A stretch of DNA of 64,000 bases from Tenrec ecaudatus (GCF_050624435.1 NC_134540.1:100655739-100719738); one strand, 5' to 3'. Positions 47,230-60,125 are shown, numbered from the stretch's first letter. A program made the numbers and translations. Notes: a model not told the origin generated them from the letters alone.

Positions 47230-49845
47230 TGATAATTTCTGCATGTTGCATAGTCATGTTTCTTGACTTTATAAATATCTCTTACTTTTATCACATACAT
47301 GTCAGGTCTTTGGTCATTAGGGTTCAATCAGAAGATGAAAGATTAAATTAATTCCAATTCTTAAGATTGGGGGTGATTTCACAGAAAATATTCGAACTGG
47401 GAAATAAAAAGGTAGGAGTTTTCCAGTTGTAGATGATGAAGGAAGAGTCCATAGGAAAGGGTCACCACAGAGGGAAGAGGACTAAGAGAGATAAGAAAAT
47501 GTGAGTGATGGGAATAGAGTCCAGCATTTCCCCTTATCTGCCTGTAGCAACGATTCACTCACAGGAGTGCTGGAAAACATAGTAGACCAAAGAAAGCTTA
47601 CCGAACTGAGGAATTTTTCCTAATTTTAAGGAAAATGGAAAATCGTTGAAAAGTCTTAAGTATGTGAGTGTATGATCAAAGCTTGTTTCATGAAGAATGC
47701 AGGTGGTGTGTAAGAGATAGAGTGGAACACACGCGGTGAGAAGACCAGTTCAGAGGCTACTTCGTTAGATGCCCTAAGAAAGGAAAAGCGAAAAGTCAAA
47801 GTACAAAACGTGAAAGAGACCCAGCAGTTGGAGAGACAGTGAGAAAGCAACAGGTAACAATTAACAATGGAATGGATGTGAAGGCGAGACGGAGTCATAA
47901 AAGGCCCTCAGGAAGGAAGGAAGGAAAGATCACAATGTCATTCAGAGGCAACATGAGAGAAGGCAGCAGATAAGTTAATTACAGTCTCTAAAAAATTATC
48001 TTATGTTTCTGAAAATTCTATTCACCACCCCAACACCTGGCCAAATATTCAAAATGATCTATAATCAATGCCTGTGCTAGATACATTTTATTCATATGAC
48101 TCTCAAAGCAACGCCTGTACTGTTCATACTTCATTATGTACTTTCATCCATTTCAACTACTGCTCTTTATGACTTCCCAGCAGCTTATCCAAATTGACGA
48201 TGAGCTCAAAACCACCTCACTTACCCAGGGCTACATGCACATGTTGGCCATCCAGTGTACTCACGTGGCTACCTGGTACTTGATCTTCTCCGCTCTGTCT
48301 CAGACGTCTTTCATCAGGTACCTGCCTGGAAGAACCAGCAATTGAAAGCAGAAAGTCAAAGGGCCTGGTCAGATTTGACGGGTGGACCTAGAAGAAATCC
48401 GGGTGTTAAATTAATGGCCACATAAAGTGAATTAGAAATGCAAGACTGGGGGAATTTTTTTAAAAAGAAATTCAAGATTGGAAAAGGAGTTCACAGACCC
48501 TGGAAGAACTCACCATATCCTCACCTGGCCCTAATAATCTTTTTCTCAGTTGTCATGACAGTAAAATTGGCAGGAAAATGTACATCCACATCCTGCATGA
48601 CAGCAAGATTCTCGAGAGGAAGGGGCCCTCTACGGAAGGATGGTGAGGAGACTGGAGGAGGAGCCAGTGACATATACATTGCAGCTCAGAACCCTGGTGG
48701 TTCACTGGCCACAGCCACAGGCAATACTTGTGGGACCCTCAGAAGCTCAGAGGGGCTGAGATGTTATGGAGAAAGGTCAAATCTCCTCCAACTGACTTCT
48801 AAGTGACAGGTTGTAATGGAACATCAGTCACATCTCCATCGATCTGATCAGTTCTGAAGGAGTCCAAATTTCTCCTTCTAGCAAACTGAAGGCTAGCAAG
48901 GGAAGAATTGTGTTGTGCAGAAATAAAACCAATGTCTGGGCGAGGGAAGGTAGGTATTTGTCATAATCAAGGGAAGAGGAAGGATAAGTTCAGGGGAATA
49001 TATTATAAATAAATATGGGTTTACTATTCTTTAGTGTATTTATTTTGATATGTTGGCTCTCCCTAAAAACTAAACAAATGTCTTGTCTCTGAGGAAAATA
49101 AACTGAATCCTAATAACTTTTTTTACCCATTTCAAAAATTATTTGAAGTTATTATTTACCTCATGTCAGTGGAATGCATCACAATACAGGTATGGGACTT
49201 AAGTCCTCTTCTTTCATAAATACACGTGAGAAAAACAGGACATGGATCAATTCAGGTGGAACGGCGGGACCAGGAAACAGAAACCCTGAGTCTCTTCACC
49301 AAGATCCTTCCGTGTGTTTTCCAATGGAAGAGGAGATCATTTCTGGTTGCTTTTCCAATGGAAGCCCTTGCCCTTCTATTTGCCAAAGCTCCACACTTTA
49401 AAGATATGAAAAAGAAATCGTTCTTGCGAACGTTCTATTTCTGGGGTCACAGCTGCAGGATTCACTCACATATGCTAAAGCTAGAGTGACTGAAGGTTGA
49501 TGGTGCAGCAGTTTTTCAAGTACAATTTAATCGCCCAAGAATGCAGAATCAAATCCCAGATATATTTAAAGCATGAAAATATTTATGTAATTATTAGCTC
49601 ATCAGATCAATATTAAAATCCTGAACCACGCCACTTAAGGTCTCTGAGGCCAGGTGCCGACTCTCACTTTCCTGTTAGCAAAATCCTATTCAGCCGCACG
49701 TTTCAAATTCCAGTTCCTCCATAAAACCCACCCCCCACCCCCATTGCCCTAACAGGACGTAACTGTCACCTCTGTGCAACCCGATAGCACTTTGTCCCAC
49801 TAACGGGGCACTGATGTTCAGTGGATGGTTGTTATCCGTACATGC
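47230..49845. other. Long stretch without recognised gene
   Basis: Unique-looking DNA. A GGAA-type patch lies at 47912-47929. The 122-codon frame at 48438-48806 shows no domain. Weak SINE-like text lies at 49495-49555. Confidence 0.35.
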
Positions 49846-49990
49846 ACATATATCATTTTCCTCACTTGCCTACTCTGCTGTGCCATCCCCAGGGGAGGGG
49901 ACCCTAACTTCCACATCAGCGTGTCTGCTGCACGAGTCTAGTGAAATGCATCCTGCTTAGGGGGTGTTAAATGTATATTTTTTAAATGAA
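49845..49990 (+). repeat. Possible L2-type 3' relic
   Basis: ctgctgtgccatccccaggg followed by ttagggggtgttaaatgtat resembles the old mammalian 'ctgtatccccagcgcctagc...ggtgctcaataaatgt' text. Weak. Confidence 0.3.
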
Positions 49991-51557
49991 TGCTGACAGG
50001 ACGGGCATTCTCAAGAGAACTCAGCCTTTCCGCTTATAGGTTTGTCTTCGAATCTGGATTCTGCGGGTTGCTCTAAGCCTGCGGCTAGTTCCTCACCGCT
50101 ACATCACAGATGAACACCATCTGCTCTTCCTCCCAGAGGGTCCCTTTGGAGATTCCCTTTTGGGTCATTGGTCACTCTCTCTTCTAGCCTTGGATTTCTC
50201 GCTGTTCTTCCTCCTGGGGAAACCTCCGTGGTGCCAGGGGTCGAGGATGTTGGTTTCTAAGTAATAATCTAAATACCATATGCTTTTCCTCTTTAAACGC
50301 CTAATTATTACTTTCTTTTTCGTTATCTTAGTTTCCTCCCTCCTGAAATGTTGCTTTTTCCAGGTCTCTCCTGAAACAATCTCCTTTGAGTCATCTACAG
50401 AACAGAAGGCGAGCAGATGGCACTGAGATTATAGTGGTGATTACCCCCTGAGAAAAGCATGCTTGCTCCCAAAGTAGGCAATTTGGACTAAAATTGCACT
50501 TTTGCCAGAATAATCCGGGTAAGTAGGGTGCTGAACGATGTACATATAGGAACTTAACTTTATACAGTGACAACTGTTCATATGAGTTTTTTCACAAAAC
50601 CAGCCTGCTGCCCACTATAGCAAAGGGTGGCAACATGCGAAAAATCTAGAATTAACCTTTTTCACTATCTAAAGAGAAACTCTTTTATACTTCACCCACT
50701 CCTAAGGATGAATCTATAAGATTACTTTTTCAAAAGATTAAAATTGCCAGTGTAAGCAGAGGTCTGATTCCTCTGGTTGAGATATGAAAAAGGTTTCACA
50801 ACTCCCTGGAAACATAACTCCATCTCGATTGATCTATCATGAGACACCTGAGTTACTTCTCACATCAAGTTTGTAAGCACTATGATTTTATATAGTGAAA
50901 TATGTAAAAGCCAGAACCTATAAAAGATGGGATTCTGTCAGAGAAGGGATACACAAATATTTCCAATAAAACAAACAATAGAAATGTGGTAAGTCGAAGG
51001 CAGAAAACTGAAGAGACCTGGAAATAAAAGGCAATCCCACAGAGATCCTAGTTCTCACGGTGTCCATTAGGAAAAAGAACCATGTGTATGAGTGGATTCT
51101 GGAAATGCAGGTTTTATTGATAGGCTTATTATTTGGAATTTTTGGTAAAGGCGATATCAAACCCTTAAAAGGCATTACGTGACAATGGGATAAATACCCG
51201 CCCCCTTTGCGCCTCAGCAATCTGGCTTGGCCTGGGCTTTTACAGGGTTCTGACGCTGCCGTACACCGTGATCTGCTAAACTACTTTTCTCCCCGCAAGA
51301 CTAATGCGAATGCTCAGACCAAGACTAGGACACTCCACCACACCCGGTAAAAATGGCAAAGGGTCATGCAAATGAATTTCACTTTAGGAATAGGAGAAGC
51401 AGTGAGAAATAATTGCCCTTTTCCAACCCACACCGGGTCTAATTACCAATGGTTCTTTCTGGTGATGTATTTCCCCTCTTTTTAAAATCTGGTATACTAG
51501 CATGATATTCCAATGGCTACACTTTCACTATAGGGCTCATTACAAAGAAGACTTCGA

Positions 51558-51560
<3 letters not shown>
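49991..51560. other. No gene recognised
   Basis: Unique-looking DNA with short chance frames only. Confidence 0.35.

Positions 51561-51561
<1 letters not shown>

Positions 51562-51642
<81 letters not shown>
51562..51642. repeat. (AT)n microsatellite
   Basis: About 40 uninterrupted AT units. Confidence 0.98.
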
Positions 51643-51646
<4 letters not shown>

Positions 51647-52130
51647 CATAAAAGCAAGCTATTTATTGTGCTCTGCAAACTGCAGGTGTTAAAATTTCCT
51701 TGAAAAGCTTTTGCAGAGATTAGTATAAAGACGCATGTCCTTCTTCCTCTTTTACTGATTTGCAAAATAGAGCAGGAAAAACGTACTTCAGGAGGAGAAA
51801 ACTCATTCTAAAGGTGCCTGTCTCATCAGTGTCATAGATAGGGGACAATCAATTTTATAAAAAGAGCCTGCGATTTCAGATGCAGCCTTTTGGTCCTTAA
51901 CTTAAAAGATTACGTTGTACCATTTGATCATCTCTTCCTCCGCCAGTGTTCCTGGTGTTACAGATTGCCCAGACTGCTTAGGCTTTTTGTTATTTAACCT
52001 AAACTCCCACCCACACGATGATACACTTGCTGTGAAAAATTAAAAGTTGGAGAAGTGAGCAGATGTTTTAGTTTTCCTTATTCCGCTTCTAAAGATTTCT
52101 CAAAGGTTTAGCTAAGTGGCTCACCTACAC
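51643..52130. other. No gene seen
   Basis: Unique-looking DNA. Confidence 0.35.
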
Positions 52131-52135
52131 TGATG

Positions 52136-52352
52136 CAATGGAAAACGTGTCGCTGGGCAGCTGTGAGTAGCGTCCGAACCTCCCAAGTGTTAACAAGTTA
52201 ACCGAGCCACAATCCTTATAAGACTGCTCAACGAAAATCAAGTGCCAGGGGGCGGCGACCCTCCCGGCATCACAGCCCACTGTCTGCAGCACCAGGTGGC
52301 GCCTCTGGCTGAACTCGAACCCGGCCCTTTCCCAGCACATGAACTAGTGCAC
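52136..52352 (-). repeat. tRNA-derived SINE (AfroSINE-like)
   Basis: On the minus strand gggccgggttcgagttcagc contains a good Pol III B-box (GGGTTCGAGTTC), after the head tctgagtggtgcactagttc. The remainder is CpG-rich and only loosely like the other AfroSINEs, so it may be a separate subfamily. Confidence 0.55.
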
Positions 52353-52424
52353 CACTCAGATGCTTCCTTAGGTCTGATTAAGGAGAATAAATGTTTGGGT
52401 AGCTTATAAGTATAAATTTGAACC

Positions 52425-52605
52425 AGAGCCTTGTGGTTCACATTGAGACTACTTGATGTATTCACTGGTGAGGATATTGGTCAAGCGTCAGCATAAAGAA
52501 AATAATTCATTAACTAATAGTAAATGTTTCAGGTGCACACATAGGCGAACACGTGGGGCCCCTCTGGATTGGAATCGACTTGGTGGACACTCAAAAAAGC
52601 AATGA
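52425..52605 (+). repeat. AfroSINE-like fragment
   Basis: Head-like agccttgtggttcacattga, and a clear 3' block: ggattggaatcgacttggtg. Confidence 0.6.
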
Positions 52606-52724
52606 CCATTAATTAAAGGATCCCATGTGTGATTCAAACAATTAACATAACATGCTCAAGGCTAATCAAAATGTCTGGAGATACGCTTCCCCAAAATCAG
52701 CCATGTTCCCTGCTCGATGCTCAA

Positions 52725-53150
52725 CTTCATTTGGATATCGCTGAAAGTACTATAGCAAAGTGTGGTGAAGAAGCCATGTGGTGCCCGGTTAGCAGAAAGA
52801 CTAGCACCTGCATCTGAAAGACTTCAAAACTCTTAAACCAAGTGATCATCTAATTTAAGCATCAAATAAGTCTACATGGAAGAAGCCTGTGTGATCCAAG
52901 GACTATAACTAATAAAAACCAAATCTAAAGGAGGGAATAGTATCCAAGTTTAATTGTGAATGCCCAGTTTGTAGAAGACAGCAGAAGCTCAAATTCCATT
53001 TGCAGAGTTCCCACAGTATTAATTCTCTGAAGAATTCTCTCGGGCCCCAGTCTAGGAATGTGCTGAGACATGCTATCTTACAGAGAGCATTGTAAAGTTG
53101 ATTCTGGCAGATGTACTCACGTTAAAATGTTAATATCCTATCGTTTGATC
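52725..53150 (+). mobile_element. Family D retroposon fragment (D2)
   Basis: Aligns along its length with 22060-22430: catggaagaagcctgtgtga, ccaaatctaaaggagggaat, atgcccagtttgtagaagac and the end cacgttaaaatgttaatatc. The 3' end with the poly(A) signal is absent. Confidence 0.6.
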
Positions 53151-53177
53151 CATCTTCATGTTATTTCAGTTTTATTT

Positions 53178-53262
53178 TTAAAACAGCCATGGAAACCTTA
53201 TGGAACTCAATTCTTTTCTAACATAATTGACTTGATTGCAACTGGGTTGGTTAATTTATACT
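53178..53262 (+). repeat. AfroSINE 3' fragment
   Basis: ccatggaaaccttatggaac and cttgattgcaactgggttgg are the SINE 3' blocks. Confidence 0.6.
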
Positions 53263-53276
53263 GTGACGCATAAACA

Positions 53277-53471
53277 GCTCTGATTGCTTATAAGTTGCTC
53301 TGCTAACTGCAGGGTCAGCAGTTTGAAGCCACGAGCTACTCAGCAGGAGAAAGACAAAGCTTTACTCTCACGAAGCATTCTAGTCTCCGGAACTTACAGT
53401 TCTGTCCTGTCCTATAGGATCATTATGAGTCAGCATTGACTGGATGACAGTGAGCTTGGTTTTTGGTTTTG
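53277..53471 (+). repeat. AfroSINE, full length with target duplication
   Basis: tRNA head gctctgctaactgcagggtc, B-box-like agcagtttgaagccacga, and body ctgtcctgtcctataggatc, ending gagtcagcattgactggatg and a T/G-rich tail. Flanks gtgacgcataaaca (53263-53276) and gtgactaataaaca (53472-53485) match at 12 of 14 positions, as expected for an old L1-type duplication. Confidence 0.87.
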
Positions 53472-53485
53472 GTGACTAATAAACA

Positions 53486-53990
53486 ATAACAAACCAATAT
53501 CTGTTAATGATCATATGTATTAACTCTACCAGCATAAATTGCCCTCATTTGAACCCAATTGGTAATGTTATTATCATTACGTCTAATTATAACTTCAAAT
53601 CAGTATTTGATAAAGCCTTGGAAAGCCGTGGACTACATATACTACACGGTCAAAGTTATTGATGTTATTTATCATACAGTCTTGTTATGCTAAAATCAGT
53701 TTTATATGGTTTCTAGCCACACGGGAATAGTCTATGGACTTATTCCTTTAAACACAGTTTATAAAACCGGTATCTTAAAAATTGACAACTTTTTTGATTA
53801 GGGTTCAGTTGTGGGCAACTCTAATTTATTACCTAAGCCATTGTCTTGCATGAGTTGCCCTTTTAAACAGTGTAGATTGACACATGCAACCCTCCTGCTT
53901 CTGAGTCAGAAGTATCATGTGTGATATTTGTCAACTCAGACTCTTCTGACCAGCAAGGGGAGCCATCCGCGGAGCGTGCAGGAGCGGCTC
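53486..53990. other. No gene seen
   Basis: AT-rich unique-looking DNA. Confidence 0.35.
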
Positions 53991-53994
53991 TTCC

Positions 53995-54435
53995 TCATGG
54001 TCCTAGAGGAGAGCAGCTTGGACCTTGTTAGAGACGCCCAGGGCCAGGCCTCACCCACACTTGCTGAATCAGGAGCTCTGGGAGGAGGAACCAGCAATTT
54101 GTGTTTAACAAGCTCTCCAGATAATTCTAATGCCCTTTGAATTTTATGTGTGAAAACAATTGAAAGTGAATGTTTTCTTACATATTTTACCACAGGAAAA
54201 CACAAACTCATGAAATACTGGAGAACTACAGCACTTGAACGATGTTTTCCAACATGGGGTGTAAAACCTATAGCCATTAGAATCACCTGAAGCAGATTGC
54301 TGGAGCCCAGCTGAATTGCTACAATCTGTCATTTCCAGGATTTGAACTGCTTCATCCCAATTTGAAGTCCAGACAACTTTATAAGGTCTTTAGCCCACTC
54401 TATGCACCTTAAAGTTTGAGAAGCTTCAAGTTTAA
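53995..54435 (+). mobile_element. MER5-like hAT-Charlie relics
   Basis: cttgctgaatcaggagctct, gaaccagcaatttgtgttta and acaagctctccagataattc match the MER5A interior. A second part has attagaatcacctgaagcag and closes taaagtttgagaagcttc. Probably two adjacent or interrupted copies of an ancient placental MITE. Confidence 0.7.
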
Positions 54436-54439
54436 ACAA

Positions 54440-54735
54440 ACAGGAAATTCAGAGGTTCAAACACTTACTGAAAATGCTTCATCTTTGAACAGGTGAACCT
54501 ACACTTTCTCCTAAAACTCAGCACAGGTAGAGAGATTATGCATCGCTTACATTGGTGGTGGTTTCAGTTACTGACCATTTGGCTTCAACGCGTGGTGACG
54601 CACAAACAACGGAGCAGACATCACCCACCCCTGTCCCAGCTTTATAGTGGTTGGTGCGTTTCAGCTCACCATTGTAGCCGGTGTGTGTTTTTACCGATTT
54701 CCAGCCCAGGAGGCTCATCGGCACTATATATGACA
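54440..54735. other. No gene seen
   Basis: Short unclassified stretch. Confidence 0.3.
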
Positions 54736-54737
54736 AT

Positions 54738-55672
54738 GTTTATTCATTATTTTTTATTAATAGGGATTGTTGCATATATCAGATCACCCCATAGTTGAAT
54801 CAGGTCCAGCACAATGGTACATTTACTATCCCAATCAGCTCCCAAGCATTCTTTTTCTATATGGACCCCTTGACAACATCACCACCTTGCTCCGCCACCA
54901 CCTCTGCGCCTCCCTCTCTCCAAAAGCCTTCTTCCACTTGCTGACTATGGGTTCATCAGTGCTGGTTCTCATAGCCTCCCTACTCCCCAAACACAAAAAC
55001 AATGATTGCAACTTCAAGAGGTTGACCCTAATGATATAAAACTCCTGGGATTCCTCCTAGTGTGTACAATCAAAAACCAAACCAAACAATGTAACCCCCA
55101 AATACATAATACTATGGATACCAGATCAGGTCCCGCATGCATCACAGTGGGAATCTGCCGACAAGTTCAAGCTGTTCAAGTCAGGCTCCTGCCTTTGACC
55201 TTCTCTACTCAACTCACCAATGCACTCCATTTAGCGACCACTTTCCTTCTAGCCCTCCGTTGTGGATATAGGGAGTTCACCGGAGGCCGACTTCCTGTGT
55301 AGTTCTACCAATGAGTCTGTCATCCATAATACTGTCATCCATAACCTCTGCAAACCATATTCTCACACTTTAGGCTCTGGTACTGATCCTTCACTTCAAC
55401 TTCATTTTATGTGCTTCACGAGCCTTCGGCAACGGATGACGTTGTGCTTCTTCCTTGTGGACTTAGCTGACCTCTCACCTCGATGGCTGCTTGTTTGGCT
55501 GTGGTGCATGGAGTTCTTATTATCATCCTTTCTTCCAAGTCCCTCTCACTTTAGCAACACCTCTGCCACCTATCCTTCAAGACAGAGTTTGCTAGCTTTT
55601 GAAATACTGGTGGCATACCTTCCAGTATCACTGAATGCAAACTCCCTAAGTAGGACAAGCTGGAAGCTATAT
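54738..55672 (-). mobile_element. Family A retroposon (copy A2) with RTE-derived 5' end
   Basis: In minus-strand sense the first about 150 bases (55672-55520) follow the RTE 5' region: agcttgtcctacttagggag, then the run gatactggaaggtatgccac and cagtatttcaaaagctagca. From about 55520 the sequence becomes the family A body: ctaagtccacaaggaagaag (the module shared with B and D), ggatcagtaccagagcctaa and agctgattgggatagtaaat. It ends in ctattaataaaaaataatga, an A-rich end with AATAAA. The 140-codon plus-strand frame here is a shadow. Confidence 0.7.
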
Positions 55673-55769
55673 GGGATAATTTAAAAAAAACAACACTCTC
55701 TGATTGTGATATTAGTAAATCTTTTAGTCAGCAAAAAGGGGCATTTTCTAATTTTAAAAAATAGGCTGA

Positions 55770-55954
55770 CAAGGGCTCATGAGGGAATGGAGAGTGGGGA
55801 GGGAGGGGGAAAAAAGAGGACCTGATGCCAAGGGCTTAAGTGGAGAGCAAATGCTTTGAAAATGATGAGGGCAATGAATGTACAGGTGTACTTTATACAG
55901 TTGATGTATGTATGGATTGTGATAAGAGTTGTATGAACCCCTAATAAAAGGTTT
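55770..55954 (+). mobile_element. Family B retroposon, short 3' copy (B6) with target duplication
   Basis: A 185-base copy of the B 3' end (gataagagttgtatgaaccc, aataaaa). It is flanked by aaaaataggctga at 55757-55769 and 55955-55967, a perfect 13-base direct repeat (its A-rich edge overlaps the tail). Confidence 0.9.
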
Positions 55955-55969
55955 AAAAATAGGCTGAAA

Positions 55970-56798
55970 TAAAGCAATGTCCCAGATCATTCTATATTTA
56001 TTATTAGGTTGTAAATAGCCCAAAGACTGGAGTGGTTTTTTTGTACATTAGATATATTTTTTGTAATCTATAAATGTTGCTGGCGACAGCGACATTCCTA
56101 TACAACCTAGAAGCCACTATGTCCATCAGTAATGTACTTAAAAATTCCTCTCCATCAAAACACAGGCAAACAACACATGCTTTTACCCAACACCTCCCGG
56201 CCCCCCTAGTGACTGGTGATGTGTGTCCCCGAAGATCCCATGCCCTGTACCAGCCACAGCAGTGAGTGGTGGCACATAGTCCCACCCACTGTCACACCAC
56301 TTTCTTGTCCCATCTGTGGATTATTCGCCACATCTGCCCTAGCTGGCAATGGCAGCTGCACATGCACACTTTTCTGCTCAACATGCATGCCCTTATCACC
56401 ATCTGTTCACACCCATACTATTAAACTGTTAGTGACCTGGTCCTCCACTTGCTTGCCATTCCCAAAACACACTCCCTGCTCACACATCCACTATACAACC
56501 CATTCACCCCTCTAGATCAATGAGACAGCAGCCAATGCCTGCCTCACCTGTCCCCAGCTGCTCTGCATGACCTGAATTCATACTTCATGCTGCTAAACCA
56601 TTCCACTGGAGACCAGTATTAATGCTCCAGTGCTACCAAACTAGTGCCCAGAGCAGCACACCTACACCACTCACCAGAAATCCCAAAACAAAACAAAATT
56701 AAAACATCAGTGTGATGCAAATAAAAGTGTAATTAGTTAATACAATAATAATTTAAGGTCTTGGAGACAGGTTTCACTGCAAAAGGAACCAAGATAAG
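55970..56798. other. No gene recognised
   Basis: 56070-56680 is unusually C-rich and CA-rich on the plus strand and could be decayed retroviral or other repeat sequence, but I cannot assign it. The 99-codon frame at 56216-56515 has no domain. Confidence 0.35.
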
Positions 56799-56802
56799 GT
56801 GG

Positions 56803-57424
56803 TGTGGGATACAGAAAGGTTTCCCCCAGGTTGCCCCCCACCCTGCCCCATATTATATGCCAAACCTAAGATGATGCTTGCTAACACATGGTCAATTGAC
56901 TATACACTTGGAGGTCAATGCTTAGAGGTTATCTCCCTGAGGGCTATCAGCCATCTAGAGCAATCAGACCCTATTGTCTGTCCTAGGATAAGGATAGTGG
57001 ATTGTTCCCCAGAGAGAGAGCCAAAGAGAAGGTCAAGCCAACTCTAGGAGGACCAAGGTTAGGCTGCCGTCTTGAATTTAGAGTCTGCCCTTCTTGTCAC
57101 ATGTATGCTCCTACTACCTCCCCTTCCTATTGCATGCACACCCCTACCTTGTCCCCTTCCTGTCACACATGACTTCTATACAGCCCCTTCCTGCTACATG
57201 TGTGGTTACCTGTCATTAGAAGACTTGTACCCCCCTCCCAAAATCTATGTAAGCAGTGATTGGAAATATATTCGCACTCTCTAGACAGACCTGCTACTGA
57301 GATCATGGCCGTCCCAGTGGTGAGTAAGTGCATATTTTACCTTGTCTGTTGTCTCTTTAATTTTACCCCTCAATTACACAGCCGTCCCTTGGACCTGTTT
57401 GATTGTGAGGGCTGGTAACCCACA
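56803..57424 (+). mobile_element. Probable ERV1-type LTR
   Basis: A 622-base interval whose ends are the perfect 6-base inverted repeat TGTGGG...CCCACA. It is rich in C before a TATA-like site near 57247, then has a short transcribed-like region with 'gttgtctctttaattttacc'. There is no 4-bp duplication at the ends and no recognisable primer-binding site right after it, so it may be a decayed proviral 5' LTR or a solo LTR. Confidence 0.45.
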
Positions 57425-57667
57425 AGATGGCTCAAGCAAGTGATCAAAATAAAGTACTAGCAACCCCTTCGAGGAAGGAATGGTTATGGAACTACCTACT
57501 GAAAAAATTCAAAAGATTAGATTTTGGACCCTTCAAGAACTCAAGGAAACCACACACAAAATAATTGAAAACACAGGTTAGCGCACCAGGGGTAATCCTC
57601 TAACTCAGGAAACCAATTCAAGAAAAACCTGACAAATTAGACACATGCTAACTTAGGCAAAGAAAAA
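57425..57667. other. Possible decayed retroviral leader
   Basis: Follows the candidate LTR. A short open stretch begins near 57484 (MELPTEKIQ), but no gag motif is visible. Confidence 0.25.
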
Positions 57668-57782
57668 CTTAACTGTGATTGAGTCAGTGCTGACTGATAA
57701 CAACACCACTGTGGGTTTCCAAGACTGAACTGTTTATGGGAATAAAAAGCCCAGTCTTTCTCCTGCCTTGGGTGAAGTGGTA
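57668..57782 (-). repeat. AfroSINE 3' fragment
   Basis: On the plus strand gattgagtcagtgctgactg, ctgtgggtttccaagactga and cagtctttctcctgccttgg follow the reversed SINE. Confidence 0.65.
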
Positions 57783-57834
57783 GTCGAAAAATAAAAACAA
57801 GTAAAATAAAATAAATAATCATAGGATAGAGAAA

Positions 57835-60125
57835 AATATATCAAGCAAATAGCAACCATAAAAGAATAGGAGTGGGAATAGTACTCTCTGATAACATAGA
57901 CTTTAAGGGTAAATCTTCCTGAAGGACATTATATAATGATGAAAGCATCAATTCATCAAGAGGATATCACCCTAAAATATGTGTACACCCAATAACTGAG
58001 ATCCAAAAAACACAAAACGAATTCTAAAAATTATGAAAATAGACCATTTCAGAACGATAGTAAAATATTTCAGCATTCCACTTTGACTGAAGGACAGAGC
58101 CATGCAACAAAGATACTTATACATCAAAATCAATGAATTTGACCTTGAAGATATAATATAAATCTACACCCAATACCAACACAGTACACATTTTTGTTAT
58201 CACATGTGGGTTGTTTTCCTGAGTAGAAGATGTTTTCAACCACAAGTGAGCCTTAATCAATTCCAAAGCATCTTCTCTAAGAAAAGTACTATGAAACTGC
58301 TAATCAACAACTAGAAGAAAAGTGGGTGTGGAATATAATATGTGTAAACTGGATAGTATTACCTTGCTTAAAACCACTGGATAATAATTAAAAATTAAGT
58401 AAGAAAAAGTTTTGATATCAAATGAGAATGAAAGAAAAACAGGCAAACCCCCCTGGTAAAAAGCAAAAGCAGTCACAAAGATTAATTTATAGTCATAGAT
58501 TCCTACATCCAAAAATTGGGACAAAGTTAATATTCTACCACTACAACTCAACCAAATTTTAAAAGAACAGCAAAAGAATCCCGCATAGCAAAACAAATAA
58601 ATAATAAAGAGCAGAGCAGGAACAAATGAATCAGAAAAACAATGAAAAGAATAAACAAGACTAAAAGTTGGCTTTTAAGAAAAATTCGATAAAGTTGACA
58701 AACCACTGGTCAAGCTGAAAAAGAAAAAGAGAGAGGAAATACACAAACACAAATAAGAAATGAGGTGGGTGACACCCAACAGAATCACTCAAAATAAAAA
58801 GATCAAAACAGATCATGAAAATCTATAATTGAAGAAATTAGAAAATATAGAAGAAATGAAAAATTTCTAGAAACACACTATATACCCAAACTAACACAAA
58901 CTGAGAGAAAAAAATACAGTGACTCCTTACAACAGAAAAAAATGTAAGAGGTGAAAAAATTAAAACAAGCAATGATTCAGATGGTTTCCCTCGTGAATCC
59001 TACTAAACATTCTCAGAGAAGCGTTGGCATCAATCCTGCTCAACCTATATCAGAATGAAGAAAAGGAATGAATCTACTTCTAATTTAGTCCACGAAACCA
59101 TCAATGCTGATACTGAAGCCAAGCAAAGACATCTCTTAAAAGAAATTTATGGACCTATATTCTTCATGAATAAAGTCACAAATTTTTAAACAAATTATAT
59201 TCAATGGAATTAAACAGGATATGTATTTTTAACACAGCAAAGTGGGCTTCACAGCAGTTATGGAAGGAAGATTTAATATAATATTTTAAAAAAACATTGT
59301 ATCCACCAAGTGAATAAAGAATAACAACCATCTCAATCAATACATAAAAAGCATTTGATAAAGTCTACCCACGCATTCCTGAAAAATATCTCAGCAAAGT
59401 ATATAATCATAGAAGAGAAAGTCTTCAATCTTATTAAGGGCCTACATATAAAAATAACAGACAACATTACACTCAATGGAAAGTGATTAGAGGCATTCCC
59501 TTTTGAACTGGAACAAGACAAGGATGTCCTCTATCATTCCTCCTCTTCAATATTATCCTGATAGATCTAGCTAGCAGAATAAGGCTAGAGAGGGAAATAA
59601 AAGGCATCTAAATTGGTCATGAAGATGTAACACTATCCCTGGTTACAGATGACAAAATCATATGGATAGAGAATTGCAGAGCAGACCTAAGAAGGCTAGC
59701 TGAAGCTTGTATTTGACACAGGCATGCCAGATAATATGGATAACAGCAGCAACAACAACAACGTGTAGAACACAAAGCAAAGCAAAAGAAAGGACATGAC
59801 TTACTGGTCCGAAAGAAACCAGAGACTCTGTTAGGAAACCTAAGATGAGACTGGAAACTCGTAAACACTCTGTGAGGCCATCTTTCAGCCAAATAAGCAG
59901 CACTGTAAAGCAAACCACCCGAAGTCTGTGCTTCACAAACAATTATCAGAGACCAGCAAGGCAACACTACTCCACAATCAACCAGAAGACAGAGAGAGAA
60001 TGGAAAATCCAAAGACTAAAAGCAGGGAACTCAGACTGAAATAGGGAATCACAACCAAAGTCACGGAACTATTATGAATAATTATTCATTGGTAAAATGT
60101 ATTTGAGAAGTACATTTCACCTAAG

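Noticed and set aside
48438..48806. 122-codon ORF
   Set aside because: No domain, low-complexity composition, no supporting signals.
55262..55684. 140-codon plus-strand ORF
   Set aside because: Antisense shadow over the family A retroposon, with no domain.
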